Shown here in pieces: positions 47,563 to 60,180 of a stretch of DNA of 64,000 nucleotides. Numbering within the stretch: position 1 is the stretch's first letter; every line of letters starts with the position of its first letter. Where the stretch lies: positions 52,141,138 through 52,205,137 of the forward strand of contig CM060177.1 of the NCBI GenBank assembly GCA_030549775.1, read 5' to 3'. The notes under the pieces were generated by a model. It had not been told where the DNA came from, did no database searches, and saw nothing but the letters and a program-made list of their open reading frames with translations. The position numbers and the translations under genes were made by a program. This stretch comes from Tamarix chinensis. Its lineage: Eukaryota > Streptophyta > Magnoliopsida > Caryophyllales > Tamaricaceae.

Positions 47563-50500
47563 GTGGTCACTAGTATGTTTTCCATCCTCTCACTACTAGT
47601 TCATGTGTTATTTGATTTAGGTGCATCCTTATCATTTATATCTATTGCTTTTGTTGCTATAGCTACTTTGTATCTAACTACTAGTGTTTTTATATATATG
47701 GTTTTTCCTTTTGGGGATTCACTTCCATTAGACTTAATTATGGGACTTTGATGTAATCCTTGAAATTAATATGTTAGGGGAGGTATCAAGCCATGATATG
47801 ATCAAGAGTGAGGTGGGTTGTGGGAACCTCAAGGTTCTAGGGTATCCTATAGGAGATGAAAGATTAGGTCTACGATGAAGGTCGTATATGCCCATACATT
47901 GTATTCATTAGTGTAGAGAGGTTACCCTATTAATTTGTGTTATCTTTAAGATTTGAATAAGAATTTGTCGGCATTGGAAAACATTTGAGTTACTTGAGAC
48001 TTTTATGATGTGTTTTTGGAGGAGATATCGGGCATTTCATTAGTATGCAAGATAGACTTTACTATTGAGTTACTACTAGAGGTTGAGCTAATTTTGAAGG
48101 CACTTTATTAGATGGTGCTAGTAGAGTTGCATGAGTTGAAGTCACAACTAGAGAAGTTAATTGCTCCTAGTTATATTTACCAGAGTGTGTCCCCATTAGG
48201 AGAACCAATTCTCTTCATAAAGTAGAAGGATGAGAGTCTTTTCTTGTGCATAGATTAGAAGAGTTTAAACCAAATAACGGTGAAGAAACATTATGTGCTC
48301 TCGAGGATTGATGATTTGTTAGATTAGCTTTAGGGTGCTTTGATTTTCTCAAAGATCAACTTGAGGTCAAGTAATCATTAATTATAAATTATCGAGGCAG
48401 ACATCATGAAGACAACCTTCATTGCACAATATGGGCACTATGAGTTCATAGTAGTAGCTTTTGGGCTCACCAATACGCCTTCTATATATGTGGACTTGAT
48501 GATGTGGATATTCCGGCAGTTCCTTGATCTGTTTGCAATGGTATTCATAGAAAACATTTTGGTATTCTCTTGATGTATAGAGGAACATGAATATCTTTAT
48601 GCCATATTGCCCCTCCTTAGAAAGTACAGACTAAATGTTAAATTATACAAGTGTGTGTTCTAGATTTAGGAGGTTGCCTTTTTAGGTTATGTGTTTTCAA
48701 CACAAAGAGTCATCATAGATATGGAAAATGCTTTGGTAATTACCGATTGGAAGGCACATTATAACATTCCTAAGGTTTTTAATTTTTAGGGTTTGGCTGA
48801 GTACTATAGGCACTTTGTTTAAGACTTGTCAAAGGTAGCTCATACCTTAATAAACCTTTTGAAGAAGACTACTAGATTTAAGTGGGATGATGCATGTGAA
48901 GGTGTAATTCGAGAGTTGAAGTGGCGTATAATTACATCATCGGTTTTAACTCTACCATCAAGATTAGATTGGTTTGAGATCTACTATGATGCATCAAAGC
49001 ACATATTGGGTAGTGTATTGATGTAATATAGTAATGTAGTGGCTTATGCTTCTTATTAATTGAAGCAACATGATAAAACTATCCGGCACATGATTAAGGG
49101 TTAGTCACAATTGTCTTCATGATAAAGATTTGGAGGCACTACCTTTACCGGACAAAGTGTAGGTTCTTCATTGGCCATAAGCGCCTCAAGTATATATTCA
49201 CTTAGAAGGAGTTGAATATGAGTCATAAGAGACATATAGAGTTAGTGAATAACTATGATATTGAATTGAACTACCACTAGGGTAAGGCTAATATCATTGT
49301 AGATATCTTAAGAAGACACCACACTCCTTGAGGTCTTATGTGGTGGCTAATCGATTACTAGAAGAGCTCAATGAGATGGGGATAGAGATGATCTATTAGG
49401 GTAAGTTAGAGGTTTGAATGAGTACTTTGATGATTACTTTAATTTTATTTGATGCGATCTAAGAAATTAATCTTAGGCATGTCAAGGTTGAGATTATTGC
49501 AAGATACAGGATAATCTAGCTATGGGTTTTCAAATTCATATGCATGGTAGCACTTGTTATTGGGATCATTGATGTGTACTTTAGAGTTTCATTAACCTAA
49601 AGCACTAGATTTTAGAAGAGGATCAATATCTTATTCCATCCATCCAAGAGGGGATAATATGTACATAGACCTCAAGCGGATCTACTATTAACCTTTTATG
49701 AAGTGAGTGGTAGTAGAATTTGTATCAAGGTGTTTGAACTATCAAAAGTTTTAAATAGAGCACCATAGACCTTCTAGGTTTTTCCACACTTTAGATATTT
49801 TTAACTGGAAGTATGACTTCATCTCTATGAATTTTGTGATTAGAATACCGAGGACTTATAGCAACTGAGATATAATTTTGTTCATCAATGACGAATTAAC
49901 TAAATTAATAGTTTTTATGCCCTTGAAGTTGACTTAGAGCATGGATTAGTTATTCGATGCTTACATGATGTTTGTGGTAAGCCAACATGGTACACCTATC
50001 AACATAGTCTATGATAGCAATTCAAGATTCCTTTCACTCTAATAAGGGAAGTTACAAGAGGCTATAAGTATGAAGTTAAGGATGAGTACCACCTTTTACC
50101 CAACTATAGATGTGTAGAATGAGAAGATAATCACACGCTTTAGGACATATTGCGAGCTTGTGTTATGGAATTTTTAGACAGTTGGGAGAATCGTCTACAT
50201 TTTTTGGAGTTCTCATACAACAAACGTTACCACTCTAGTATAGGGATGACACCTTTTAAGGCATTGTATAGACTCAAGTGTCGGATACCATTATGTTGGA
50301 GCGACATTAGTGAGATTGTTATAGTTGGACTATATATGATTGGGGAGATGACTTAGTAGGTTTGGTTTATTTAGTATAAGATAAAGGAATCTTAGAGTTG
50401 ATAATAGAGTTATGCTCATAAGAGGTATAATAGTGATGGATTCAAGCCAAGGGACAGAGTTTTGTTGAGGGTCTTGCCCAAGAAAGGGGTGGAGAGGCTT

Positions 50501-50880
50501 GGTAGGAATAGTAAGATGAGCTTGAGGTATATTGGTCATTATGAGATTCTTGATAGAGTTGGTGGTTGCATATTATTTGGCACTTCCAATAGAGTTAAAA
50601 GTTTATAACATCTTCCACATCTCACAATTGAGGAAGTACAATAAAAATCATTTTCACATGATCAAACCCAATGAGATTGAGCTTGACTATTAATTATCGT
50701 ACGAGGAAGTTCCCTTACAAATTATTGACACCAAGGTGTAATGAATCTGTATGAGCTCAATTCCACTTATGAAGATTTTCTAAAATTGCCATAGAGCAAA
50801 GGAGTAACCCTAGGAGACAAAGATAGATATGTGTAAGACACATCCTAAGCTTTTTAGCATAGGTATGTTAGATTTTAGGG
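47563..50880 (+). pseudogene. pol of the Tekay-like chromovirus, heavily decayed, with chromodomain remnant
   Basis: Protease: DLGAS at 47614-47628 after VLF. Reverse transcriptase pieces run from about 48180; the active-site box reads Phe-Ile-Glu-Asn at 48545-48556, so both catalytic Asp are lost. RNase H: YYDASKHILGSVL near 48990. Integrase: FLEFSYNKRYHSSIGMTPFKALY at about 50195-50265. The C-terminal part near 50590-50880 has NIFHISQLRKY, LSYEEVPLQIIDTKV and IPLMKIF, the layout of a chromodomain tail. Dozens of stops show great age. Confidence 0.8.
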
Positions 50881-51034
50881 TCCTCTCTCTTTTAATGGGT
50901 AGTTTCTGGCAGTGTAGTGTCAACTCCTATGGAATTAACCAACAAGATCATATTTCCTCACATCCTCTTTCTCTACTTCAACAACCTTAACTGGTTGAAT
51001 TATAGGGAAAAGTCTCTTTTAAAGGGTGTAGTGA

Positions 51035-52877
51035 TGTAATATCTTAAATTGAATCTAACCTTAATTCTAGGTAACTAATATTTTAACCTAACCCTTTCAT
51101 TAAAAAATTTACCCAACTTTACCCCTATCATGCTTTATGCACGCCTCCTCCTCATTGTCATTTTCTCACCAAGTTCATGACTATGCATGTACATATACCC
51201 TCTAGATCTCACTCTTTTTTGTTATTTATTACTTCACCTTAATTTGTCCCTCTATTACCATTGAGGAACATAACCCCATGCATTCCCTCATTCTCCTTTC
51301 TCCCTGCCTTGCTCCTTTTTTTCATTCACCACTAATACCACTTGCCACCACTAACCACTAAGAACAGCCATTTTCCCTAATAGCCAACAACCACTACCTC
51401 CCCATCAATCCCCCTCATCTTCACCCAACTATGATCACCCCTATCCACTTGTTTTCCTTTCCCCTTTGTGATTTGTTTTGTTTTTGTTGACGCACAAAAC
51501 CTTTCCATCATATCATGCGGGCGTGCTCTCTCTCGTATAGCCCCACATGCAACTGTGCACCTTTCCTCCTCAACTTTAAACCTCACATATAATCGTGTAC
51601 ACCTTCTTTCCTTAAGCATGCATGTTTATCCTTCTTCACCTATACACACCCTTCATGCAAAAACATACCCTTTTGGCCTTCTACTTGGCTCCTTCATGCC
51701 CTCCATTCAAACACACCCTATGCTTCACTTTAGCACCATAATACACTACCTCTTAGGTCATCTATTTTACCACACCTCCCATGTAACCCAAGATCCACCA
51801 ATTATTTTGGTTATCTTCATTTCCACCCTCCTTTTCCTTAGTTTCTTTGAATTTTCTATTATGTTCTATTTCTGTATTATTCTTTTTTCATAGGTGATTT
51901 TTTGGTAATCTTGGAAAGGCAAGTAAGGCTTATACATGCTTAGAGACCATTATCCTTTTGGTAAGGATATATGCTATATCATGGGCTTTTCTGTGTAAGG
52001 TGTATATTTGTATATGATATCATGTTGTAACTTTTATATGGATAATTTTATTACAATATTATATGATATCTTGTGTTATATAATGAGGATATGAGAAAGT
52101 TGTGAAAGTATGAGTTTGAATAAATTGTGGGTTCGTATGAATCTGGATACGTGGTATAAATGTATAAATGTGGTTATGTATTTATATAATGATGATGATG
52201 GTGATATATATATATATATGGAGCTTAAAAAATTCATTTATATTGAGACATATAAGGATTTTGTCAAAATATGGACATTTTAGCCATCTTAAGGGTAATT
52301 TTGTTAATATGGGTTAAATATGAAATCTTGGAAATTTTAATGAGTTAATTAGCTCAAAATATATTAATCATATTATTTGGAATGTTTGGTGCAATGATAA
52401 AAGGCCTAATTCTAATAAAATAAGAAAATAACCTAAATTGGAAATAGTAACCCTAGAGGCAGGATCATTATCAACTATGTGAAATTTTTTGAGTTTTAGA
52501 TTAAATTATTGATATCTTGTTATTATTAGCATTTTAGAAATGTATATTAAATTTTGTGTCTATATGAGTTTTATGGAAAAAGTTATGATTAAATTACGAA
52601 ATTAGGGTTTTATAAATAGTAACATTAAAGGTAGGCTATAATCACATGTGTAAAACATTGGAGTTGGACCATAATTTTTGTACATGTTATCAATAATAAT
52701 ATTTTAATAGGTGTGATGAATTTGGTGATAAAATGAGCACTAGGGGAGAAGTTAAGCTTAACTTGTAGAATTAGGGTTTCTTAGGGAATATAAGGCCTTT
52801 GTTATTGGGGAAAAATATAAGAATTCTCTTGGTTTCATCCCATGTATTTTAATTTTTATGCTAATATGGGTTACTTT
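51035..52877 (+). mobile_element. 3' LTR of the Tekay-like chromovirus, truncated/interrupted
   Basis: It begins TGTAATATCTTAAATTG after a purine-rich GGGTGTAGTGA and matches the first 1.8-1.9 kb of the LTR at 21385-24459. The CACTA element at 52878 breaks it. The sequence past 58411 resembles the LTR only for a few dozen bases, so the last ~1.1 kb is missing. Confidence 0.7.
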
Positions 52878-52899
52878 CACTACTACAAAAATGAAAAAT

Positions 52900-53165
52900 A
52901 ATAACGGGACATTAATAATGGTGGTTCGAAAACTATTGTCAAATGCGTGAAAATTAATGCGCGGGATAGTTTTGATAATGGTTAGAGTTCAAAACCGTTA
53001 TTAAAAGGGCAACATTAAAATTTGCACAGATGTTTTAATAATGGTTCAAGTAAAACCGTTATTAAAAGAGGTTTTAATAATGGTTCATACAAGAACCGTT
53101 GTCAAAAGTCTGAAGGTTTTAATAACGGTTCTCTCAGGAACCGTTATTAAAATTCCAAAATCAAA
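52900..53165. repeat. Left subterminal palindromic repeats of the 5.5-kb CACTA element
   Basis: About five units with the same arms as in the short element, several now carrying AATAATGG in place of AATAACGG. Confidence 0.8.
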
Positions 53166-53514
53166 CTTTTATTTCGCTCAGTTCTATTTCGTGCCAAACG
53201 TTTCAGACTCTCTACACCTTCATTCTCTTACTCGCCATTTCCTTGCAGACCCTCGCACCACCACATCGTGCACCACCACTCCGGCTCCTCTCAAGTAAGG
53301 GAAACCCTTGCACCGCTAACTCTCCACCATGCCTCAGCCATTGTCGGCTTTGCATGTGCGTGCTGTCATTGTTCCAAGGCTAGCTAGCTAGCAATTATAC
53401 CTTCATCCTCCGTCGTGTTTGAAGCCCTTGCCTCTCTCAACTTGCTCGCCGTCGTGTTTGTAGCTAGCTCACTTTATGTATGTGTTTGTTCTTCTTCTCG
53501 TAACTTTTTATCTA

Positions 53515-53552
<38 letters not shown>

Positions 53553-54059
53553 CATGCATGTTGCTACAGGGTTTCGTTTGTTTGTTATTGAAAGATTGTG
53601 GTTTGTCGTTTAAAAATGTGTTGGTTGAAAATGTTGTTGTTTGTTGTTGAATTTGTTGCGTTATTGTTATATATTAACAAATGCATGTGTTGGCCGAGAC
53701 CTTTACATATTTATATAATATGAATGTGAGTGTAGAATTATATACATTTTCACTCATAAAAACTATATATATATATATGTATACACACACACACACACAC
53801 ACACACATTTTCATTAATAAGTATAGGACACTAGCAATAAGATATAGGAAATGTCATATAATGAAATAAAAATATATTTTACATATGCACATCATTAAAT
53901 GAAAATTTCAATTAGAGATGCATATGTTAATGATTGCTATTTGATGAGGATTAAATAGATATAGAAAATAAGGAATATATAAAAGTGAATAATTAAATAG
54001 AGATAAATAATTGTGTATGATGATGATAATAATAATAATAATAATATGATTTATATATT

Positions 54060-54215
54060 AGGGTTTAATTATAGTAAGCTAGGTTTAGGGATTAGGGTTT
54101 TATGAGGTTTAGGGTTAGGTTTTATTATAATAAATTATGGTTAATTAGCTAGGCTTAGGGTTAAGGTTGGAGTTTATAATTTATTATGGTTAATTAGGGT
54201 TAGGGTTAGTATTAA
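54060..54215. repeat. Telomere-like TTTAGGG/TTAGGG words within the CACTA element
   Basis: Scattered TTTAGGG, TTAGGG and TTAGGGTT words lie among AT-rich DNA just before the transposon gene. They are irregular, not a true telomeric array. Confidence 0.5.
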
Positions 54216-54405
54216 TATCTTTTTGGAAATGTGTTAGTATGATTCGTATATATATATATATATAGAATAGCATGTTAAATTTGAGATTAATACTTTCTAA
54301 GCATGCTTCGTATCGATAATATAATGGTACATTATGCTCAATTCATAACATTCGCTCAATACATTACATTCTAACATAATTTATTTATTTATTTTTTGTA
54401 GAGAT

Positions 54406-57400
54406 ATGGCCAACAAAAACATTGATAGGGACATCAGTGATGAAGAAGGGAAAAGAGGACCTACGATTATGAGAATCATCATAGACATGAGGAATAGAGG
54501 AGAATTAGTCGAGTTGGGATGGAATACTTATAATCTTCCCATTGGCCCTTACGCAGACATGTTCTTGACTTACATTTCACTTGTGACCCGTAACCGTGTT
54601 CCTATCTCCTATAATAATTGGAAGAAGGTTCCAAAGGGTCAAAAGGAGCATATTTGGCAGGAAATCACGGTAAATATGCTATTTTATGTAATCATTTTTG
54701 TATGTCAAATGTTATTAATTTTATTACGTTAAAATCGGTATACATCTACATGTCTTATTTTGCAGAGAGTGTTCAATATCCCAGAGAGTAGGAAGAAATG
54801 GCTTCTTAGACATTGTGGGGAGCATCTAAGAATATTTAGGTCATATTTAGCTCGTAGGAAAATGTATAGAAAGAGGGATGGTTATCTACGGCAGAACCCA
54901 CCCAAACGATACAGTTTCATCGATCAAGAAAGTTGGAACCAATTTATTGCATATCGTCTTATGGGGGATTTTAAGGTACTTGTTAGATAACAATTAAACT
55001 TTTTGTATCGATCCCAGTATTATGCTTAATATTAAAATAACCATGTCACTATGTTTTGGCTTGTCACATAGGAAAAAAGTACCCAAAATAAAGAGATGGC
55101 GAAGCAAAATAAATACCGGCATAATATGGATCGCAAAGGCTATGCGGGCCTTGAAGAGGAGTTGGTATGCATTTTGTGATTTATCTATTTACATGTTAAT
55201 GTTGAATTTTATAATAATATTCTTAATTAAGAATATTTTTTGATTTGTAGCTCCTAGCCCAAAGACTTGGACCCATATACCTCATCCATCAATATTGGTA
55301 CATTATAGAAGAAGGCTAGAGCAACAAGAGATGGATATATTAATAAATATGTAGATGTTGCAGCCAAAAAAATTGTAAGTTTGTACATATCTAGAACCCT
55401 ACTTAGTTTTATTTTAGAAAACTATTATATTATGCTTATTCCTATAAGTTAAATTTACATATATTATATATATTACAGGACGAACTTGAAATGTCAGATG
55501 GTGAGGAGGGGGTGGACCAATATAGTATTGTGTCCCAGGCTACAGGAATTGTAGAACACCATGGAAGACACATGGGCCTTGGATTAGGTGTTACGAGAAC
55601 GAGCATATGTTGTCAATCTCGTGGTTCTCGTAGCACTAATGAGCAAGTCGCCATCCTCACCCAGAAATTGAACGTGGCATTTGAACGGATGGCAACAATG
55701 GAGCAAGAGTTGTCATTTATTAAATCTCAAGGGTATAAGCCATCCGATTCAGTAGACCATGATCAGCTTCACGTACCTAATGTAAATAGCGTCAGAGATA
55801 GTTGTGAACCTGATGCACGTCTTTCTACTCTTCCCGAGGAAAGCATTACAAACTATGAATTTTTATTAAATGTATTCGGTATAATAAATAATTAATAATG
55901 TGTAATATTTTTGTTTAGGGTTTGCATAAATGTGACTTATTAGTGAATGACCTTTCAACACTTTTGGCAAAAGGAAGGGTCCGCATTAGTCACAGTACCC
56001 AAACGCAAACAATCGACGGGTACAATTTAGCCCTAAATACAAGGCCAGTGAGTATTGACACTCCAATCATTGGCAGTGCACACTTGCCTTGTTATAAAGA
56101 GGGCGATGAGGCAACCACAGTACTAGAAGCTCATGGAAGCTTCGTGGCTTGGCCTGTGGATCAAATACATCTCACTAATGAAGAGGTATTGACATTTGAC
56201 ATCTTCATTAGACTTTGTTTAGTAGTTACACTATTCATACCTTTTTCATATATATATTTATATGCTCAATACATATTTTGTTTAATATTATCAATTAAGG
56301 AATCAAAAAAGGAATCAAGAAAGAAGACTGCTCCTACTAGTAAAACTAAGAGAGGTACTAGCAGAACAAGTAACACAAAAGAGGGCACTGCTAAAGGAAA
56401 GAGAGCTAAATCTGAAAAATCAGTTGCCCCACAAAAGATTCCTTCTTTAGATCGAAAAGCCAACCTCCACAAGTAATAACTTTATTGTATTTTTATGCCC
56501 AAAACTACCTCAGGGACAATTATATTTTCATTGATTGTCGTCCTAAGTATGTTGGAGGGACGATGCTACTTACATGGTATCGACGGTTGACATAAGCGAC
56601 ATTTATAATTAGGAATGGATGTCAACCATGAGTGTCGCCATCTATGTCACGTAAGTATTATTTCATTTTGAGATTTTAGTACTCTTAACTTGTACAATTG
56701 GGATTTTTATGACCTCTTATATGAGTTATTAGTTATTAAAAAATTTGCATTGTTTTTGTTGTCCATAGCTTGGTAGCTAATCATGCTGCGATGGACGGAA
56801 TGTTGTCCTCTATTGTGTTTGTGTGCCCATACTACATAGCTGACAGTAGTACAATAAGATAGGGTAGGCACATAAACTTTTTAGCTGATCGCATTTTGAT
56901 TGAGGGACACAACAAGCTCTATCTCATTCTTCACCTCGCAACTGAACATTGGGTTTTGTACGCCATCCGACCTGATCTTAATAAAGTCTATGTGTTTGAT
57001 TCCCTTCGAACCTATGACGTGCCTTTTGAAGTCGCTCGTCATGGTGGGAAAGAATTTATCGACATGTTAGTATAATTTTCACTTCTTACTTCATTAGCTT
57101 ATTTATACATATATTCTACTAGCTTTCATTATTTGAGGTATATATGCTTACAATATTGTGTATCCAACTCTATTTATTAGGGCACTACAGACAACGTATC
57201 AAAGGAGAGGTGGGAATGGTGTCCCAGACCCAAAGAATATTCAATACGAGCCTGTCATAGTAAGTAGGAAGACAACTATTTTGTATTTTATTTTAATTCA
57301 AATTAATATCTAATAGTTAGAGAGTTAACTAAATTCATTTGGTAGTGTCTATAACAGAAAAACAACAATGATTGTGGATACTATGTATGTAGAGTAATGG

Positions 57401-57610
57401 ATCTGATAGTCCAGAACAGATCGGTCAACATAGATCCAAGCCATGTATGTTTTCTTTTTGATATTTTTCCATTAATTAATCATGACATATATGTTTGGTA
57501 CTTGACGTAAGTGCTAACTATATATTAATCGAAACTTGGCAATTGTAGTTTTTCACCGATGACTATACACGAGGCCAACAATACAATGTTGATGAAATTG
57601 ATGAAGTTAG
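54406..57610 (+). pseudogene. CACTA-encoded protein: Ptta/En/Spm-type N-terminal region plus Ulp1/C48 protease region
   Basis: Proposed exons: 54406-54669, 54766-54975, 55072-55164, 55251-55374, 55479-55871, 55919-56185, 56300 to about 56473, then protease exons from 56791. All listed junctions are GT-AG and most keep phase. The first exons match the plant Ptta/En/Spm transposase family (ending GYAGLEEEL), then GRHMGLGLG, then a region like the DUF8039 type, then a Lys/Ser-rich linker. The protease part has EHW with His at 56947, Asp at 56998 and NDCGYYV with Cys at 57373, the triad of SUMO-type proteases. It is broken by a frameshift and TAG at 55306-55308 and by TAG at 56860-56862. Confidence 0.82.
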
Positions 57611-57964
57611 AGATTAATGGGCAAGCACGTGCACTCATTCATTTGGTATTAGGTAGAGATCTATATATTCTACATGCATGTTGAGGTTTGTATTTTGTCT
57701 ATGTCTTTCAGTCTTCTAGGCTAGATTTATGAACTTTTTACTTTGGGGTGTAGAGCTACCAAGTTGTGGTATGCCTATTAATATTGATTCTTGAGTATAT
57801 ATGTCTAGTGTATTAAAACATGCATATTAATTAGAGATTGATTGAAATTATGGTGTGATTGCAGATTTGTTATGAATTGATATTGTTTTACAATGCAGAT
57901 TTGGTAATTATTTGAACATACAACTATGTATGTGGGTAGGAATAAAACTGCAAAAACATAAAAA

Positions 57965-58400
57965 AACTATAGTTTTAATAATGGTTTTTATGAAAACCGT
58001 TATCAAAACTTAGGTTTTAACAACGGTTCTTCTAAAAACCATTATTAAAACATAGGTTTTAATAACGGTTTTCATAAGAACCGTTATTAAAAATGTACAT
58101 TTAATCTCGAATTTATGCTCATTTAATACGTATTAGGGTTTAATAAATGCGCAATCAATGTCTAATTCGATGATGTTTTAACAACATTTTTTGTAGTAAC
58201 CGTTATTAAAACCTTTTTTTTTAACAACGGTTATTTCTTAAAAACCGTTATTAAATATACAGTTTATGCTCATATTGGGGGATTTTTTATATTTTTTTAT
58301 AACGGTTAGGAACTGTTATTAAAGATTTAATAACGGGTAGTTTTATAACGTTTTAAAACCATTATTAAAACTATAAAATAACCGTTATTAAAACGCCTTT
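57965..58400. repeat. Right subterminal palindromic repeats of the 5.5-kb CACTA element
   Basis: Several AATAACGGTT / AACCGTTATT units with loops of about 8 bases. The order parallels the right end of the short element, though with fewer intact units. Confidence 0.8.
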
Positions 58401-58411
58401 TCAGGGTAGTG

Positions 58412-58802
58412 TTTCCTTCCATGTCTAGGATATATATCTCAATAATTTTTATTTAGATAATTTTGTTGGTTGCTGTGATTTGCATTGTACATATAATTAT
58501 TTCTCTTATTCTATGAATAATTAGGAAAACTCAGGTATATGGAAATGGAGCCTGATGTTGGCTACTGTGAGTGATTGTTGCTTGTTGTTGCTGTTGCTGA
58601 CATGGAATTGCTGTATAAATTGGTTTCTGTTTTTGTTAATATTAGTGAGGGAAAATTATTATTCCCATATGATGCATTCGCTGGCAAATCATAGCTAGTG
58701 GGATTAAGTAGGCTGCATGGTTAGCCACCCGACCCATAATTGGATTAGAAGGACTACAGATTATGCAATCCTTAATTTCCACAATTAGCTATATAATTTA
58801 GC
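58412..58802. other. Unassigned sequence between the CACTA element and the next retrotransposon
   Basis: The first few dozen bases may continue the interrupted Tekay-like LTR. The rest matches nothing I recognise. Confidence 0.35.
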
Positions 58803-59307
58803 TGATGGGAGATTAATTATAATATATTAGTTACTTTGGGAATAATTGTAATTCTTTGTATTTAGGCTGAATAGTTATAATCAACACCAGTAATTGTATG
58901 TATATTGGGCTGATTGTCGTGAAGGTTTTATTCGGTTAGGCCCACTGTTTTTATTTGTATGGTGTATGTATACACATATATATAGGGGGAATACGGAGCT
59001 TGTACAATAACTTTGATAGAAATACATTTGGCACAGGCTAATTTTCTCTCTCTCTAGAATTCTCTCTCAAGTTCTCTCTCTGCCCCTCGAAAATCTTTCT
59101 CTGTCTCTTGGACTTTTCTCTACTTAATTCTCTCTTGCTTGATTCACTATCTCTATGATAAATCTCAGTTACCGTTGATTATCAATTGCGCCCTAAGTTT
59201 CTTTGATCTTCCTTCGGTTTAAATCCTTAGGCTGATCTATATTTGCTTTGTTAAACACATCGCTTGACTTACGGTCTGGTGTTTTCTTTTGAAACCTAAC
59301 AAGGTTT
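58803..59307 (+). repeat. Putative 5' LTR of the right-end gypsy element
   Basis: It opens TGATGGGAGATTAA and holds a TATA box at about 58977-58984 followed by CT-rich DNA. It ends before the primer-like site. Without the second LTR both boundaries are guesses. Confidence 0.4.
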
Positions 59308-59329
59308 CATCATTTAGAATCAGACCCTA

Positions 59330-60180
59330 GTTAATAATCGAGTGCTTGTGGTTTAAAACTCATTTGTTGTGATTTTGTTGATTTCTTTCTAAATTCTTGA
59401 TATCGCTAACTTTTATTTAGCAAGTTGGCATATTAGGGTTTATGTCTGACAAAAATCAAATGATTCTTGTTACGATACTTGTGAATGGCGATTTCATAAA
59501 TTTTGGCAAATATTTTAGTACCTTGAAGGGACAACAGTGCTCTGGAAATGCCAGATCAAACTGTTCATCATTTGTTTTCTCTGTTAGGGTTTGGTCAAAA
59601 TCTTGATTTCTTATGATAACTGCTAACAATCTCTGTATCTGGTAAACTCTATCCTTGTTTTTCTCTTGGTCAATGTTATCTTTTATGATTAAGACTCGAT
59701 CATTCTATATTAATAAGTAATGCTACACTAAGATACCGGCTGAGTGTGCAGGTATAAACTCAATACCGGCGATTCTTTAAGAAAAGGGGTAAAGTCTCCA
59801 AGAAGAGGGGCCCAAATCTTGTTTAGTTGGCTTAACCGCCAACAATTGTTGGCTTAACCACCAATAATTGTTGGCGTTGTACATTCGTTCCTCTCTGAGA
59901 AATTTTATCTGTGTTGTTCCATTATTTTTCAATCCTTGATGTTTGAATTATTTTAAATAGTTGATTGTGTTGTGATTATTCTTTTGTATACTGTGATAAG
60001 TGTTTGCTGGCATTATTGGTATGTTAAATTTGAGTGTGTTGTGATTGTGGATTAATTGACTGTTTTGTGCATGATAATAAGTCATATAGGATAAATATAG
60101 AATCTATTATATCTAATAACGACCAATCGGTAAATTAATCTGTGTCTGTGTTCAGTAATGATCTCTTAGAAACACTTAGG
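59330..60180 (+). other. Leader region of the right-end gypsy element
   Basis: AT-rich, with no coding content seen. It lies between the primer-like site and gag. Confidence 0.45.

Larger units (their letters stand above)
52878..58411 (+). mobile_element. CACTA (En/Spm) transposon, 5.5 kb, with broken transposon gene
   Basis: It starts CACTACTACAAAAATG and ends with the inverse of CACTACCCTGAAAAG, flanked by a perfect TTT duplication (52875-52877, 58412-58414). Subterminal palindromes of AATAACGG/CCGTTATT type fill 52900-53160 and 57965-58400 and are shared with the element at 97-1767. The interior carries a multi-exon gene (54406 to about 57610). No TNP2-type DDE transposase is visible, so mobility would have needed help from another element. 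Confidence 0.92.
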
